A stretch of DNA of 15,057 nucleotides from Eggerthellaceae bacterium (lineage in GTDB: Bacteria > Actinomycetota > Coriobacteriia > Coriobacteriales > Eggerthellaceae), in assembly GCA_900753095.1 (NCBI GenBank), contig CAADXT010000009.1:1-15057 (forward strand). Direction: 5' to 3'. This document shows, in pieces, positions 1 to 6,394 of the stretch. A program made the position numbers and the translations under genes. The notes under the pieces were generated by a model. That model had not been told where the DNA came from. It saw only the letters and a list, made by a program, of their open reading frames with translations, and made no database searches. Each line of letters opens with the position of its first letter. Position 1 is the first letter of the stretch.

Positions 1-345
1 CCGCGCCAGCGCCTGGGAGGTGCGCTCCATCAAATCGTCCAAATCGCGCGCGCTTTCGCGCAGCTCATGGGCAAGGGTGCTTTCCTCCTCTTCCGAGGTT
101 TCCTGGGAAAGCAGCTCGTCTACGAACGCTCGGTACCCGAAATCGGTGGGAATTCGTCCCGCCGAGGTATGGGGCTGGGCAAGGTAGCCCATCTCCTCCA
201 AAAGGGAAAGCTCGTTTCGCACCGTTGCAGAGCTGATGCCGAGGTTGTAGCGTTCAACCAAAGTACGCGACCCCACAGGAAGCGCACGAGCAATGTATTC
301 CTCGATGAGCGCCCGAAGCACGATCTGGCGCCTGTCTGACAGCAT
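1..345 (-). CDS. hrcA: Heat-inducible transcription repressor HrcA (partial, N-terminal part)
   Basis: The first 115 codons are visible; the gene runs off the left edge (the family is about 340 residues). The start ATG at 345 follows a strong Shine-Dalgarno AAGGAGG with a 6-nt spacer. The visible part begins MLSDRRQIVLRALIEEYI and continues with a winged-helix DNA-binding domain, including SSATVRNELSLLEE and the SAGRIPTDFGYR motif typical of HrcA. In the family this domain binds the CIRCE operator and represses chaperone genes; the missing C-terminal part carries the GAF-like and dimerisation regions. A CIRCE-like element lies 45 nt upstream (391-417), so autoregulation is likely. hemW lies upstream on the same strand; dnaJ or grpE would be expected downstream, outside the window. 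Family assignment is very secure. Confidence 0.96.
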   Translation of the reverse strand, partial: MLSDRRQIVLRALIEEYIARALPVGSRTLVERYNLGISSATVRNELSLLEEMGYLAQPHTSAGRIPTDFGYRAFVDELLSQETSEEEESTLAHELRESARDLDDLMERTSQALAR

Positions 346-390
346 CGCTTGCCTCCTTACCTTAATGAAATCATCGAAACGAAAAGCATT

Positions 391-417
391 TTAGCAGTGA
401 AGATACTAGAGTGCTAA
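391..417 (-). promoter_or_regulatory. CIRCE operator (HrcA binding site) upstream of hrcA
   Basis: On the plus strand the sequence reads TTAGCAGTG, nine bases, GAGTGCTAA. The CIRCE consensus is TTAGCACTC-N9-GAGTGCTAA, so 16 of 18 arm positions match: the right arm is perfect and the left arm differs at two positions. It lies 45 nt upstream of the hrcA start and in the correct place for repression of hrcA by its own product. No convincing -35/-10 pair was found around it; AT-rich hexamers such as TAGTAT and TATCTT (minus strand) fall within the spacer. Confidence 0.9.
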
Positions 418-482
418 CAAACTCTAACGATACGCCACACACCACCATGCTGCGCGCAAAGTGCAGCCACGTAGCGCAATTG

Positions 483-1592
483 TTACGGAGCAAGCTCATA
501 CAGGCGGCCGTAGAGGCGGTTGCCGAAGAGCCAGCCTTTTTCCGTGGGAACCCACCGCCCTTCACGATGCGCAACCAGCCCGTCAGACGCCAACTCGCTG
601 AAAGCCCCTTGGGCATCCGGCAGAAGCAGCGCTGCTTCCTCTACCAGCTCGTCTGACACGCCGCGGCTCATGCGCATGCCGAGCATAAGGTCCTCCGCCG
701 CCATCTCAAACGGATCAAGGGCTTCCACTACCTCACCGCCTTGGACGCGCTCTCGCTCAAGGGCGTTCTGCCGCATGGAAACGGCGCCATCGCCAAGGCC
801 CAAATACGGCTTGCCGGTCCAGTAAGCCGTATTGTGGCGAGACTCGTACCCCTCGAATGCGTAGCTGGCAACCTCATAGCGATGCATGCCGGCGTTGCAG
901 AGCACTTCGGAGGCAACCATCATCAGGTCGGCGCCCAAGTCCTCGTCTACGCTCACCTCACCGCGCTCCACGCGCGCCGAGAGCGGCGTGCCCTCCTCGA
1001 TCATCAAAGGGTACACGCTAACGTGCTTCACCCCAAAGGAAAGAGCGCACTCCAGGTCACGGCGAAAACCTTCCTCGGTTTGACCGGGCAGGCCGCACAT
1101 CAAGTCGATGCTCACGTTCTCAAAGCGGCAATGGGCGGCGTCGATCGCCCGCTTGGCTTGATCGGAGGAGTGCACGCGTCCCAGAAGCGAAAGCAGCCCG
1201 TCGTCAAAGCTCTGCACTCCTAGGGAAATACGCGTAGCGCCAAGGGCGTAAAGGTCCTTGCACATGGGCTCAGTGAGGCTGTCGGGGTTTGCCTCGATGG
1301 TGCATTCGACCTCAGGGGTAAGGTGCATGGAGAGGGAAAGCGTGTAGAGCAGGTTGGAAAGCCGCCTGTTCCCAAGAAAGGTGGGCGTTCCCCCGCCAAA
1401 GTACACCGTTTCGATGGCACCCAGCTCATCGCCGTGTGAAGCCTGGCGAATCGCAACGATGGTGCTCTCCACGTACTCATCGAGCTTTGGGCTGTTCGGG
1501 GCAACCGCGCAGGTAGAGAAGTCGCAGTATGCACACCTGCGCTTGCAGAACGGCACGTGGATATACAGCGCCCGATAAGGATCCCACGCCAT
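483..1592 (-). CDS. hemW: Radical SAM heme chaperone HemW (HemN-like)
   Basis: 369 residues. The N-terminus has the radical SAM cysteine triad C16-x3-C20-x2-C23 (CKRRCAYC) followed by D-F; the Cx3Cx2CxF form marks HemW rather than the true coproporphyrinogen dehydrogenase HemN, which has CxC. The glycine motif GGGTPT is at residues 66-71, and the later LGVQSFDDGLLSLLGRVHS and DLMCGLPGQT segments are typical of the family. The C-terminus is the HemW winged-helix-like region. HemW proteins bind heme and an Fe4S4 cluster and are thought to deliver heme to membrane enzymes. The ATG at 1592 is chosen because the protein then begins just before the family's conserved YIHVPFCKRRC; it lies 5 nt after the dusB stop. 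An open frame continues upstream through dusB but is a shadow. Confidence 0.95.
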   Translation of the reverse strand: MAWDPYRALYIHVPFCKRRCAYCDFSTCAVAPNSPKLDEYVESTIVAIRQASHGDELGAIETVYFGGGTPTFLGNRRLSNLLYTLSLSMHLTPEVECTIEANPDSLTEPMCKDLYALGATRISLGVQSFDDGLLSLLGRVHSSDQAKRAIDAAHCRFENVSIDLMCGLPGQTEEGFRRDLECALSFGVKHVSVYPLMIEEGTPLSARVERGEVSVDEDLGADLMMVASEVLCNAGMHRYEVASYAFEGYESRHNTAYWTGKPYLGLGDGAVSMRQNALERERVQGGEVVEALDPFEMAAEDLMLGMRMSRGVSDELVEEAALLLPDAQGAFSELASDGLVAHREGRWVPTEKGWLFGNRLYGRLYELAP

Positions 1593-1597
1593 AAACG

Positions 1598-2572
1598 CTA
1601 CCCGTCTTCTTCGGTATGGCGGCGCGCTTCCTCGAAGATCGCGGCGAAGTCCTCGTAGGTAACCGCATCGTTGATCTGCCTGCGGAACACCGCGGCATCC
1701 CTCATGCCCGCCACGTACCACATGGCATGCTTGCGCATGCGGACGATGTTCTTGCCCGAACGTTCGGAAAGAAGCTTTGCATGGCGAGTTGCAAGCGCCA
1801 TCTTCTCGGAAGGCGTGGGGCCGGAAAAGCCCGGGCCGCCACCGAGCTTCGAGGCAATGTCGCGGAAAACCCACGGATTGCCCTGCGCTCCGCGGCCGAC
1901 CATGACAGCATCGCAGCCGGTTTCGCGCAGCAAGCTGAGCGCACGATCACCGTTCGTCACATCGCCGTTGCCAGCCACAGGGATGCTTACCGCCTGCTTA
2001 ACGCGCGCGATAACGCCCCAATCGGCGTTTCCGCGGTAAAACTGTTGGGCAAAGCGGCCATGAACCGCGATGGCGGCTGCACCGGAGCCCTCTGCCATCC
2101 GGGCAAACTCCACAGCGGTCTCGTTCCCCTCTTCATAGCCACGGCGGAACTTCACGGTAAGCGGGCAAGAGATGGCCCTTGAAACAGAGCTGATGATTTC
2201 GGCTGCCAGCTTAGGATCGCGCATCAATGCCGAGCCGTCGCCCTTGCCTGCGATCTTTCGGGCGGGACAGCCCATGTTGATATCGATGGCGAACAGTCGG
2301 TCCTGCAAAGAATCTTCCACCCATTTCGCCTGCTCTGCCATCGTGTCGGGCTCATGCCCGAACAGCTGAACCGAGACCTTTTCTTCCGCTGGAGCCAAAT
2401 CGAGCAAATGAGCGGTCTTCTCGTTCGCATAGCTCAAAGCCTTAGCGGAGACCATCTCGGTATAGGTAAGCTGAGCGCCCTGCTCGATGCACAGCTGGCG
2501 AAACACCTCATCGCCCACACCGGCCATAGGAGCCAGGATGAGCTTGCGCTCAGAGAACAGATTTTCCGACAT
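1598..2572 (-). CDS. dusB: tRNA-dihydrouridine synthase (DusB type)
   Basis: 324 residues. A TIM-barrel flavoenzyme that reduces uridines in the tRNA D-loop with NADPH and FMN. Visible signatures are LAPMAGV (13-19) at the FMN site, NMGCPARK with the catalytic Cys102, KFRRG (141-145), HGR (171-173), VAGNGDV (199-205) and the phosphate-binding VGRGAQGNPW (225-234). Start ATG 2572 places MSENLFSERKLILAPMAG at the N-terminus, the usual family beginning; upstream codons in frame belong to the small membrane-protein gene. It begins 8 nt after that gene's stop and ends 5 nt before hemW, indicating a shared transcript with lepA. The DusB subtype is inferred from overall similarity to the bacterial nifR3/DusB group. 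Confidence 0.93.
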   Translation of the reverse strand: MSENLFSERKLILAPMAGVGDEVFRQLCIEQGAQLTYTEMVSAKALSYANEKTAHLLDLAPAEEKVSVQLFGHEPDTMAEQAKWVEDSLQDRLFAIDINMGCPARKIAGKGDGSALMRDPKLAAEIISSVSRAISCPLTVKFRRGYEEGNETAVEFARMAEGSGAAAIAVHGRFAQQFYRGNADWGVIARVKQAVSIPVAGNGDVTNGDRALSLLRETGCDAVMVGRGAQGNPWVFRDIASKLGGGPGFSGPTPSEKMALATRHAKLLSERSGKNIVRMRKHAMWYVAGMRDAAVFRRQINDAVTYEDFAAIFEEARRHTEEDG

Positions 2573-2580
2573 ACCAGCCC

Positions 2581-2784
2581 TTACACAGTAGCGATGGACA
2601 CGAACTGGATAAACGCGACAACGATGATCGCCACAAAGGCGATAACCGCCAGCAGGCACCCGCATCCAAGCGCAACCTTCGAACCGCCCGACATGCGCGC
2701 CTGCTCTCGCTCGCGCGCGGCCTTCTTCTCGTCGAACGGGTCGTTAAGCCAATCGTATTCTTCTTGTTTGCGACCGAAAGCCAT
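2581..2784 (-). CDS. Small single-pass membrane protein, function unknown
   Basis: 67 residues, not recognised as a named family. The first ~35 residues are charged (MAFGRKQEEYDWLNDPFDEK, then KKAAREREQAR-type sequence). A short GG-containing linker leads to a hydrophobic helix at about residues 43-64 with a GCGC motif at its start. The positive N-terminal flank suggests N-in, C-out, with almost no residues outside. Start ATG 2784 is preferred over a TTG at 2805 that would overlap lepA, because AGGGG lies 8 nt upstream of the ATG. It sits 10 nt after the lepA stop and 8 nt before dusB, so it is very probably translated from the same mRNA. Its placement between two translation genes gives no direct clue to function. 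Confidence 0.75.
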   Translation of the reverse strand: MAFGRKQEEYDWLNDPFDEKKAAREREQARMSGGSKVALGCGCLLAVIAFVAIIVVAFIQFVSIATV

Positions 2785-2794
2785 AACGATGCCC

Positions 2795-4600
2795 CTATTC
2801 GTCAACCTTGAGAATGGCCATAAACGCTTCCTGGGGAACCTCGACGTTGCCGATGTTCTTCATACGCTTCTTGCCCTTCTTCTGCTTTTCAAGCAGCTTA
2901 CGCTTTCGGGAGATGTCGCCGCCATAGCACTTCGCCAAAACGTCCTTGCGCAGCGCGCGAACGGTTTGGCGGGAAAGGACGCGCGACCCGACAGCAGCCT
3001 GAATAGGCACTTCGAACATCTGACGAGGGATAATCTCCTTCAGCTTCTCAGTGAGCACACGCCCGCGATCGTACGCCTTGTCGGTGTGGACGATGAACGA
3101 AAGCGCGTCGATGGGCTTGCCTGAAAGCAAGATGTCGAGCTTGACCAGCTTCGAGGGCTTGTAGGTATCGAAATCGTAGTCGAGCGAGGCATAGCCCTTC
3201 GTACGGCTCTTCAGCTGATCGAAGTAGTCCATGATCAGCTCAGAAAGCGGCATTTCCCATAGCATCTCAACGGTATTGGTGTTCAGGTAGTTCATGGTTT
3301 TGAACTCACCGCGGCGCGCCACGGTGAGCTCCATAACCGCGCCAACGTAATCAGGCGGGATAAGGATCTTCGCTTTCAGGTACGGCTCTTCAATATGGTC
3401 GATCTCGCTGGCGTCGGGCATGTCCTGCGGAGAATGAAGCGAGATCATCTCGCCGTCGGTTTTGTACACGTGGTACTCAACCGAGGGAGCCGTGGCCAGA
3501 AGGTCAAGGCCGAACTCACGCTCAAGGCGTTCCTTCACGACCTCCATGTGCAGAAGTCCCAAAAAGCCCACGCGGAAGCCGAATCCGAGCGCATGGCTGT
3601 TCTCCGCCTCGTACACCAGTGCGGGGTCGTTCAGCGAAAGCTTCGCCAGCGCGTCTTTCAGCTCCTCGTACTGATCGGCCTCGATGGGAAACAGGCCCGT
3701 GTACACCATGGGCTTGACATCGCGATAGCCGGGCAGCGGCTCATCGCAGCCGCCCTCCACCAACGTAACGGTGTCGCCAACCTTTACCTTCGAAGGGTCC
3801 TTCAGGCCCGTAACCAGATAGCCAACCTCGCCCACGCCCAGCTCGTCGCAGGGAATCTCGGTCGGGCGGCGCACGCCAACCTCTTCTACCAACGCATGGG
3901 TGTTGGTGGCCATCATGCGAATGTTCTGCCCCTTCTTCATGGAGCCGTTGATGATGCGCACCAGCGCAACCACGCCACGGTAAGCGTCAAAGTACGAGTC
4001 GAAGATGAGCGCAGAGAGCGGCGCATCAGGATCGCCTACCGGATGAGGAATGTTGTACACGATGGATTCGAGCAGATCGTGAACGCCGGCGCCCGTTTTG
4101 CCGCTTGCGAGAACCGCATCATCAGCGGGTATGGCAAGACCGTCCTCGATCTCGGCGCGAACACGCTCGGGCTCGGCGGCGGGAAGATCGATCTTGTTAA
4201 TAAGCGGAACGATTTCGAGGTTCGCGTTCATGGCCATCATGGCGTTTGCCACGGTTTGGGCCTCGATGCCCTGCGTGGCATCGACAACCAGCACCGCGCC
4301 CTCGCATGCCGCAAGGGAGCGCGAAACCTCGTAGGTGAAGTCCACATGGCCAGGAGTATCGATGAGGTTGAAATGGTAGAGCTGCCCATCGTCGGCACGG
4401 TAGTCGACGCGAACCGCTTGGCTCTTGATGGTGATGCCGCGTTCGCGCTCAATGTCCATCGAGTCGAGCACCTGCTCCTTCATGTCGCGCTTGGAAACCG
4501 TTTCCGTCATCTCGAGGATGCGGTCGGAAAGCGTGGATTTGCCGTGGTCGATATGGGCAATGATGGAGAAATTTCGAATGTAGCGCGGATCGAGAGCCAT
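2795..4600 (-). CDS. lepA: Elongation factor 4 (LepA), ribosome back-translocating GTPase
   Basis: 601 residues, the usual length of LepA. The GTPase motifs are all present: G1 AHIDHGKST (15-23), G2 RGITIKSQ (54-61), G3 DTPGH (81-85), G4 NKID (135-138) and G5 SGKTGAG. EF-G-like domains follow, then the LepA-specific C-terminal domain with the GGDISRKRKLLEKQKKGKKR segment and the NIGNVEVPQEAF end. The protein binds ribosomes and affects elongation or initiation under stress. Start ATG 4600 follows GTAAGGAAACT (a Shine-Dalgarno AAGGAA) and gives the conserved MALDPRYIRNFSIIAHIDHG. The open frame upstream runs 74 further codons to 4822 but overlaps the rpsT start and is not family-like. lepA heads the lepA-small ORF-dusB-hemW array and is divergent from rpsT. 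Confidence 0.97.
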   Translation of the reverse strand: MALDPRYIRNFSIIAHIDHGKSTLSDRILEMTETVSKRDMKEQVLDSMDIERERGITIKSQAVRVDYRADDGQLYHFNLIDTPGHVDFTYEVSRSLAACEGAVLVVDATQGIEAQTVANAMMAMNANLEIVPLINKIDLPAAEPERVRAEIEDGLAIPADDAVLASGKTGAGVHDLLESIVYNIPHPVGDPDAPLSALIFDSYFDAYRGVVALVRIINGSMKKGQNIRMMATNTHALVEEVGVRRPTEIPCDELGVGEVGYLVTGLKDPSKVKVGDTVTLVEGGCDEPLPGYRDVKPMVYTGLFPIEADQYEELKDALAKLSLNDPALVYEAENSHALGFGFRVGFLGLLHMEVVKERLEREFGLDLLATAPSVEYHVYKTDGEMISLHSPQDMPDASEIDHIEEPYLKAKILIPPDYVGAVMELTVARRGEFKTMNYLNTNTVEMLWEMPLSELIMDYFDQLKSRTKGYASLDYDFDTYKPSKLVKLDILLSGKPIDALSFIVHTDKAYDRGRVLTEKLKEIIPRQMFEVPIQAAVGSRVLSRQTVRALRKDVLAKCYGGDISRKRKLLEKQKKGKKRMKNIGNVEVPQEAFMAILKVDE

Positions 4601-4653
4601 AGTTTCCTTACCAACGTGCGCGAAAGCGCCTGTAAACATGTAAAATTGCAGCA

Positions 4654-4668
4654 GCCGCACTATGCGGC
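4654..4668. repeat. Perfect inverted repeat in the lepA 5' leader
   Basis: GCCGCA-CTA-TGCGGC, 6-bp arms with a 3-nt loop, 53 nt upstream of the lepA start. In RNA from either strand it can fold into a short GC hairpin. It lacks a T-run, so it is not a terminator. A TAGAAT hexamer (minus strand, 4683-4678) just upstream could be a lepA -10 element, but no good -35 was seen. Confidence 0.45.
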
Positions 4669-4692
4669 AACGCATTGATTCTACCCTACCTG

Positions 4693-4721
4693 TTGCATTG
4701 CGGGGCTTTCTTCGCAATAAT
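4693..4721 (+). promoter_or_regulatory. Possible rpsT promoter
   Basis: TTGCAT (4693-4698), a 17-nt spacer and AATAAT (4716-4721), about 90 nt upstream of the rpsT start. The -10 matches five of six consensus bases but the -35 only three. The AT-rich leader that follows (to 4799) offers other weak hexamers, so this is only the best candidate for the plus-strand promoter in the lepA/rpsT divergent region. Confidence 0.3.
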
Positions 4722-4811
4722 AAAGCAACTGCCATCTGGGCACGATTTATATCTTGTGGTAGGATTTTAGAGTTTTCGTCTACAGAAAAATATTTATACG
4801 GAGGATAAAAC

Positions 4812-5306
4812 GTGGCGAACATTAAAAGTCAGAAAAAGCGAATCATCACCAACGAAAAGGCACGCATGCGCAATCGCGCCGTTCGTTCTGAGCTTAAGAC
4901 TGCTATCCGCGTTGTCCGTGAGGCCGTAGAGGCCAAGGACGGCGCTACGGCATACGCAGCTGCTCTTAAGGCTTGCCGCCTGCTCGACAAGGCAGCATCC
5001 AAGGGCATCATCCACAAGCGTCAGGCTTCCAACCGCAAGAGCGGCGTTATGAAGCGCGCTAACAGGGTTGTAACGGCGGAAGATATCGCAGCTTACAAGC
5101 CTGCCGAGAAGAAGGCTGCTCCTTCCAACGGCAACAAGAAGGCTGCTGCTAAGGCTGCTCGCAAGGAAGCTATGGCTGCTGCATCCGCAGAGAAGGCTAA
5201 GCGTCGCGAAGCTACTCTGAAGGCTGAAAAGGCTGCTGCTGAGAAGAAGGCTGCTGAAGCTGCCGCTGCTGCAGAGGCTGAGGAAGCCGAAGAGGCTGCT
5301 GAATAG
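4812..5306 (+). CDS. rpsT: Small ribosomal subunit protein bS20 with long C-terminal extension
   Basis: 164 residues; bS20 is normally about 85-90. Residues 1-88 are a full S20 core (MANIKSQKKRIITNEKARMR and the later LLDKAASKGIIHKRQASNRKS type motifs), a helical bundle that binds 16S rRNA. Residues 89-164 are an added tail rich in Ala, Lys and Glu, first basic (KKAAAKAARK) and ending acidic (EAEEAEEAAE), likely a long helix or disordered arm. The start is GTG at 4812, with GGAGG 7 nt upstream; it gives the universal MANIKS. Alanine codons in the tail are mostly GCT, as in highly expressed genes. It is the only plus-strand gene here, divergent from lepA and convergent with holA. Confidence 0.95.
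   Translation: MANIKSQKKRIITNEKARMRNRAVRSELKTAIRVVREAVEAKDGATAYAAALKACRLLDKAASKGIIHKRQASNRKSGVMKRANRVVTAEDIAAYKPAEKKAAPSNGNKKAAAKAARKEAMAAASAEKAKRREATLKAEKAAAEKKAAEAAAAAEAEEAEEAAE
5109..5255 (+). repeat. Short internal repeats in the rpsT extension
   Basis: The 12-mer AAGAAGGCTGCT occurs three times, at 5109-5120, 5136-5147 and 5244-5255, all in the same frame and coding Lys-Lys-Ala-Ala. Together with related AAGGCTGCT copies, this suggests the tail grew or varies by short in-frame duplications. Confidence 0.7.
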
Positions 5307-5353
5307 CATCAGCGCATCTTGGAATCCAACTCGGATCCCATTCGCATATCAAG

Positions 5354-5387
5354 AAAAAGAACCCGCCAAATGGCGGGTTCTTTTTTT
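5354..5387. terminator. Bidirectional intrinsic terminator between rpsT and holA
   Basis: Stem GAACCCGCC (5359-5367), loop AAAT, GGCGGGTTC (5372-5380), with the arms extended by flanking A and T runs. Seven T (5381-5387) follow on the plus strand for rpsT. On the minus strand the run of A at 5354-5358 gives TTTTT after the hairpin, ending the comEA-comEC-holA transcript. Its place between convergent genes supports use by both. Confidence 0.92.
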
Positions 5388-5410
5388 GTCTCTATCGAAG
5401 AAAAGCAACC

Positions 5411-6385
5411 TTACCTTTCCCGCTTGCAGACCCCAAGGAACCAAAAGACAAATGTCTGCTCCTGATCAGCACCGCTTTTCATATCCTGCTCAGCATCACG
5501 AGCTGAGCGAAGGGCACCAATCAACTCGCTCATGGTAAAGCCGCGAGCCCACGTTCGATGGTTCTTCAAACGCCAATCAGGCATCTTCAAGACTTTCGCA
5601 GCAGCCGCTTGCTGCCCACGCTCGGCAAGCGCCTTTATCGTGATGAGCTCACGAATGCGGGTGGTACACATGGAAAGCAGCGCGAACGGGGAAACATCCA
5701 TTCGGTTCATCAGATAGATGCATCGCTTCCCGTTGCGCCCAGCAAACGCATCCACGAACTCCCAGGGCTTGATCTCTGCCGTGCGAGAAACCAACGAAAG
5801 AACCTCGTTCTCATTGACAGGATCGGTCCCCCTGTGGGAAAGCGCAAGCTTCTTCAGCTCGGCATCGAGAGCAACCGTGTTCGTTCCCACCAGATCGATC
5901 AAAGTGGCAGCAGCACCCTGTGTAAGGGTGATACCATGGCCCACCGCCATAGAGCGAACGGCATTCCCCAAGTCTTTACGGGCAAAAGGAGCGCAGTCGA
6001 TTACCGCTTTTTTACCGAAAGCGGCAACAGCCTTGTAAAGGCGCGTGTTCTTAGCCACTTTCTGCCCCTCAAGGGCCAGTACCGTGGTTTCGCACGGCTG
6101 CTTAAGATAGCTGATAAGAATTTCCGAATCGGCCTTTTTCAGTTTGTCTACGTCATGCACCTCAACAAGGCGAACAGCGCTTGCAAACGGCAACGTGTTA
6201 GCTGTAGTGACGACTTCCTCGCCCGAGCAAGAAAGTCCGGAAAACGTTTCGGAATTGAACGACAAGTCGCCCATCTTCGACAAGCGAGCATGAAGGCGCT
6301 TCATAACAGTTTCGCGTTTGAGCTCGTCTTCCCCTGCGATGAGATACACCGGAAGAAGGGCTGGTTGTTTCGATGATGTAGTCAT
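5411..6385 (-). CDS. holA: DNA polymerase III, delta subunit (HolA)
   Basis: 324 residues. Clamp-loader subunit that opens the beta sliding clamp. The N-terminus LLPVYLIAGEDELKRE matches the start of the delta family (AAA+-like fold without a working Walker A). The middle has PWEFVDAFAGRNGKRCIYLM and the C-terminal helical domain has LLSMCTTRIRELITIKAL and then RLKNHRTWARGFTMSEL, followed by an RDAEQDMKSG segment, a typical delta ending. Sequence is divergent, as usual for this family, so the call rests on overall pattern and context. Start ATG 6385 lies 9 nt after the comEC stop; no clear Shine-Dalgarno, so translation may be coupled. The comEC-holA order is common in many bacteria. Confidence 0.9.
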   Translation of the reverse strand: MTTSSKQPALLPVYLIAGEDELKRETVMKRLHARLSKMGDLSFNSETFSGLSCSGEEVVTTANTLPFASAVRLVEVHDVDKLKKADSEILISYLKQPCETTVLALEGQKVAKNTRLYKAVAAFGKKAVIDCAPFARKDLGNAVRSMAVGHGITLTQGAAATLIDLVGTNTVALDAELKKLALSHRGTDPVNENEVLSLVSRTAEIKPWEFVDAFAGRNGKRCIYLMNRMDVSPFALLSMCTTRIRELITIKALAERGQQAAAAKVLKMPDWRLKNHRTWARGFTMSELIGALRSARDAEQDMKSGADQEQTFVFWFLGVCKRER

Positions 6386-6394
6386 GCATTGATT

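Noticed and set aside
1593..1874. Extension of hemW by 94 codons upstream
   Set aside because: This part overlaps dusB in another frame and has no likeness to HemW; the ATG at 1592 fits the family start.
3395..4678. 427-codon open frame on the plus strand
   Set aside because: It lies wholly antisense to lepA, whose protein is full length and strongly conserved; the frame is open only because of codon bias on the other strand.
4601..4822. Upstream extension of lepA by 74 codons
   Set aside because: It would overlap the rpsT start and the divergent promoter region, and the family starts with MALDPRYIRN just after a good Shine-Dalgarno.
4794..5309. 171-codon Ser/Leu-rich frame antisense to rpsT
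   Set aside because: It is the mirror of the repetitive Ala/Lys codons of rpsT, with no plausible ribosome site and low complexity.
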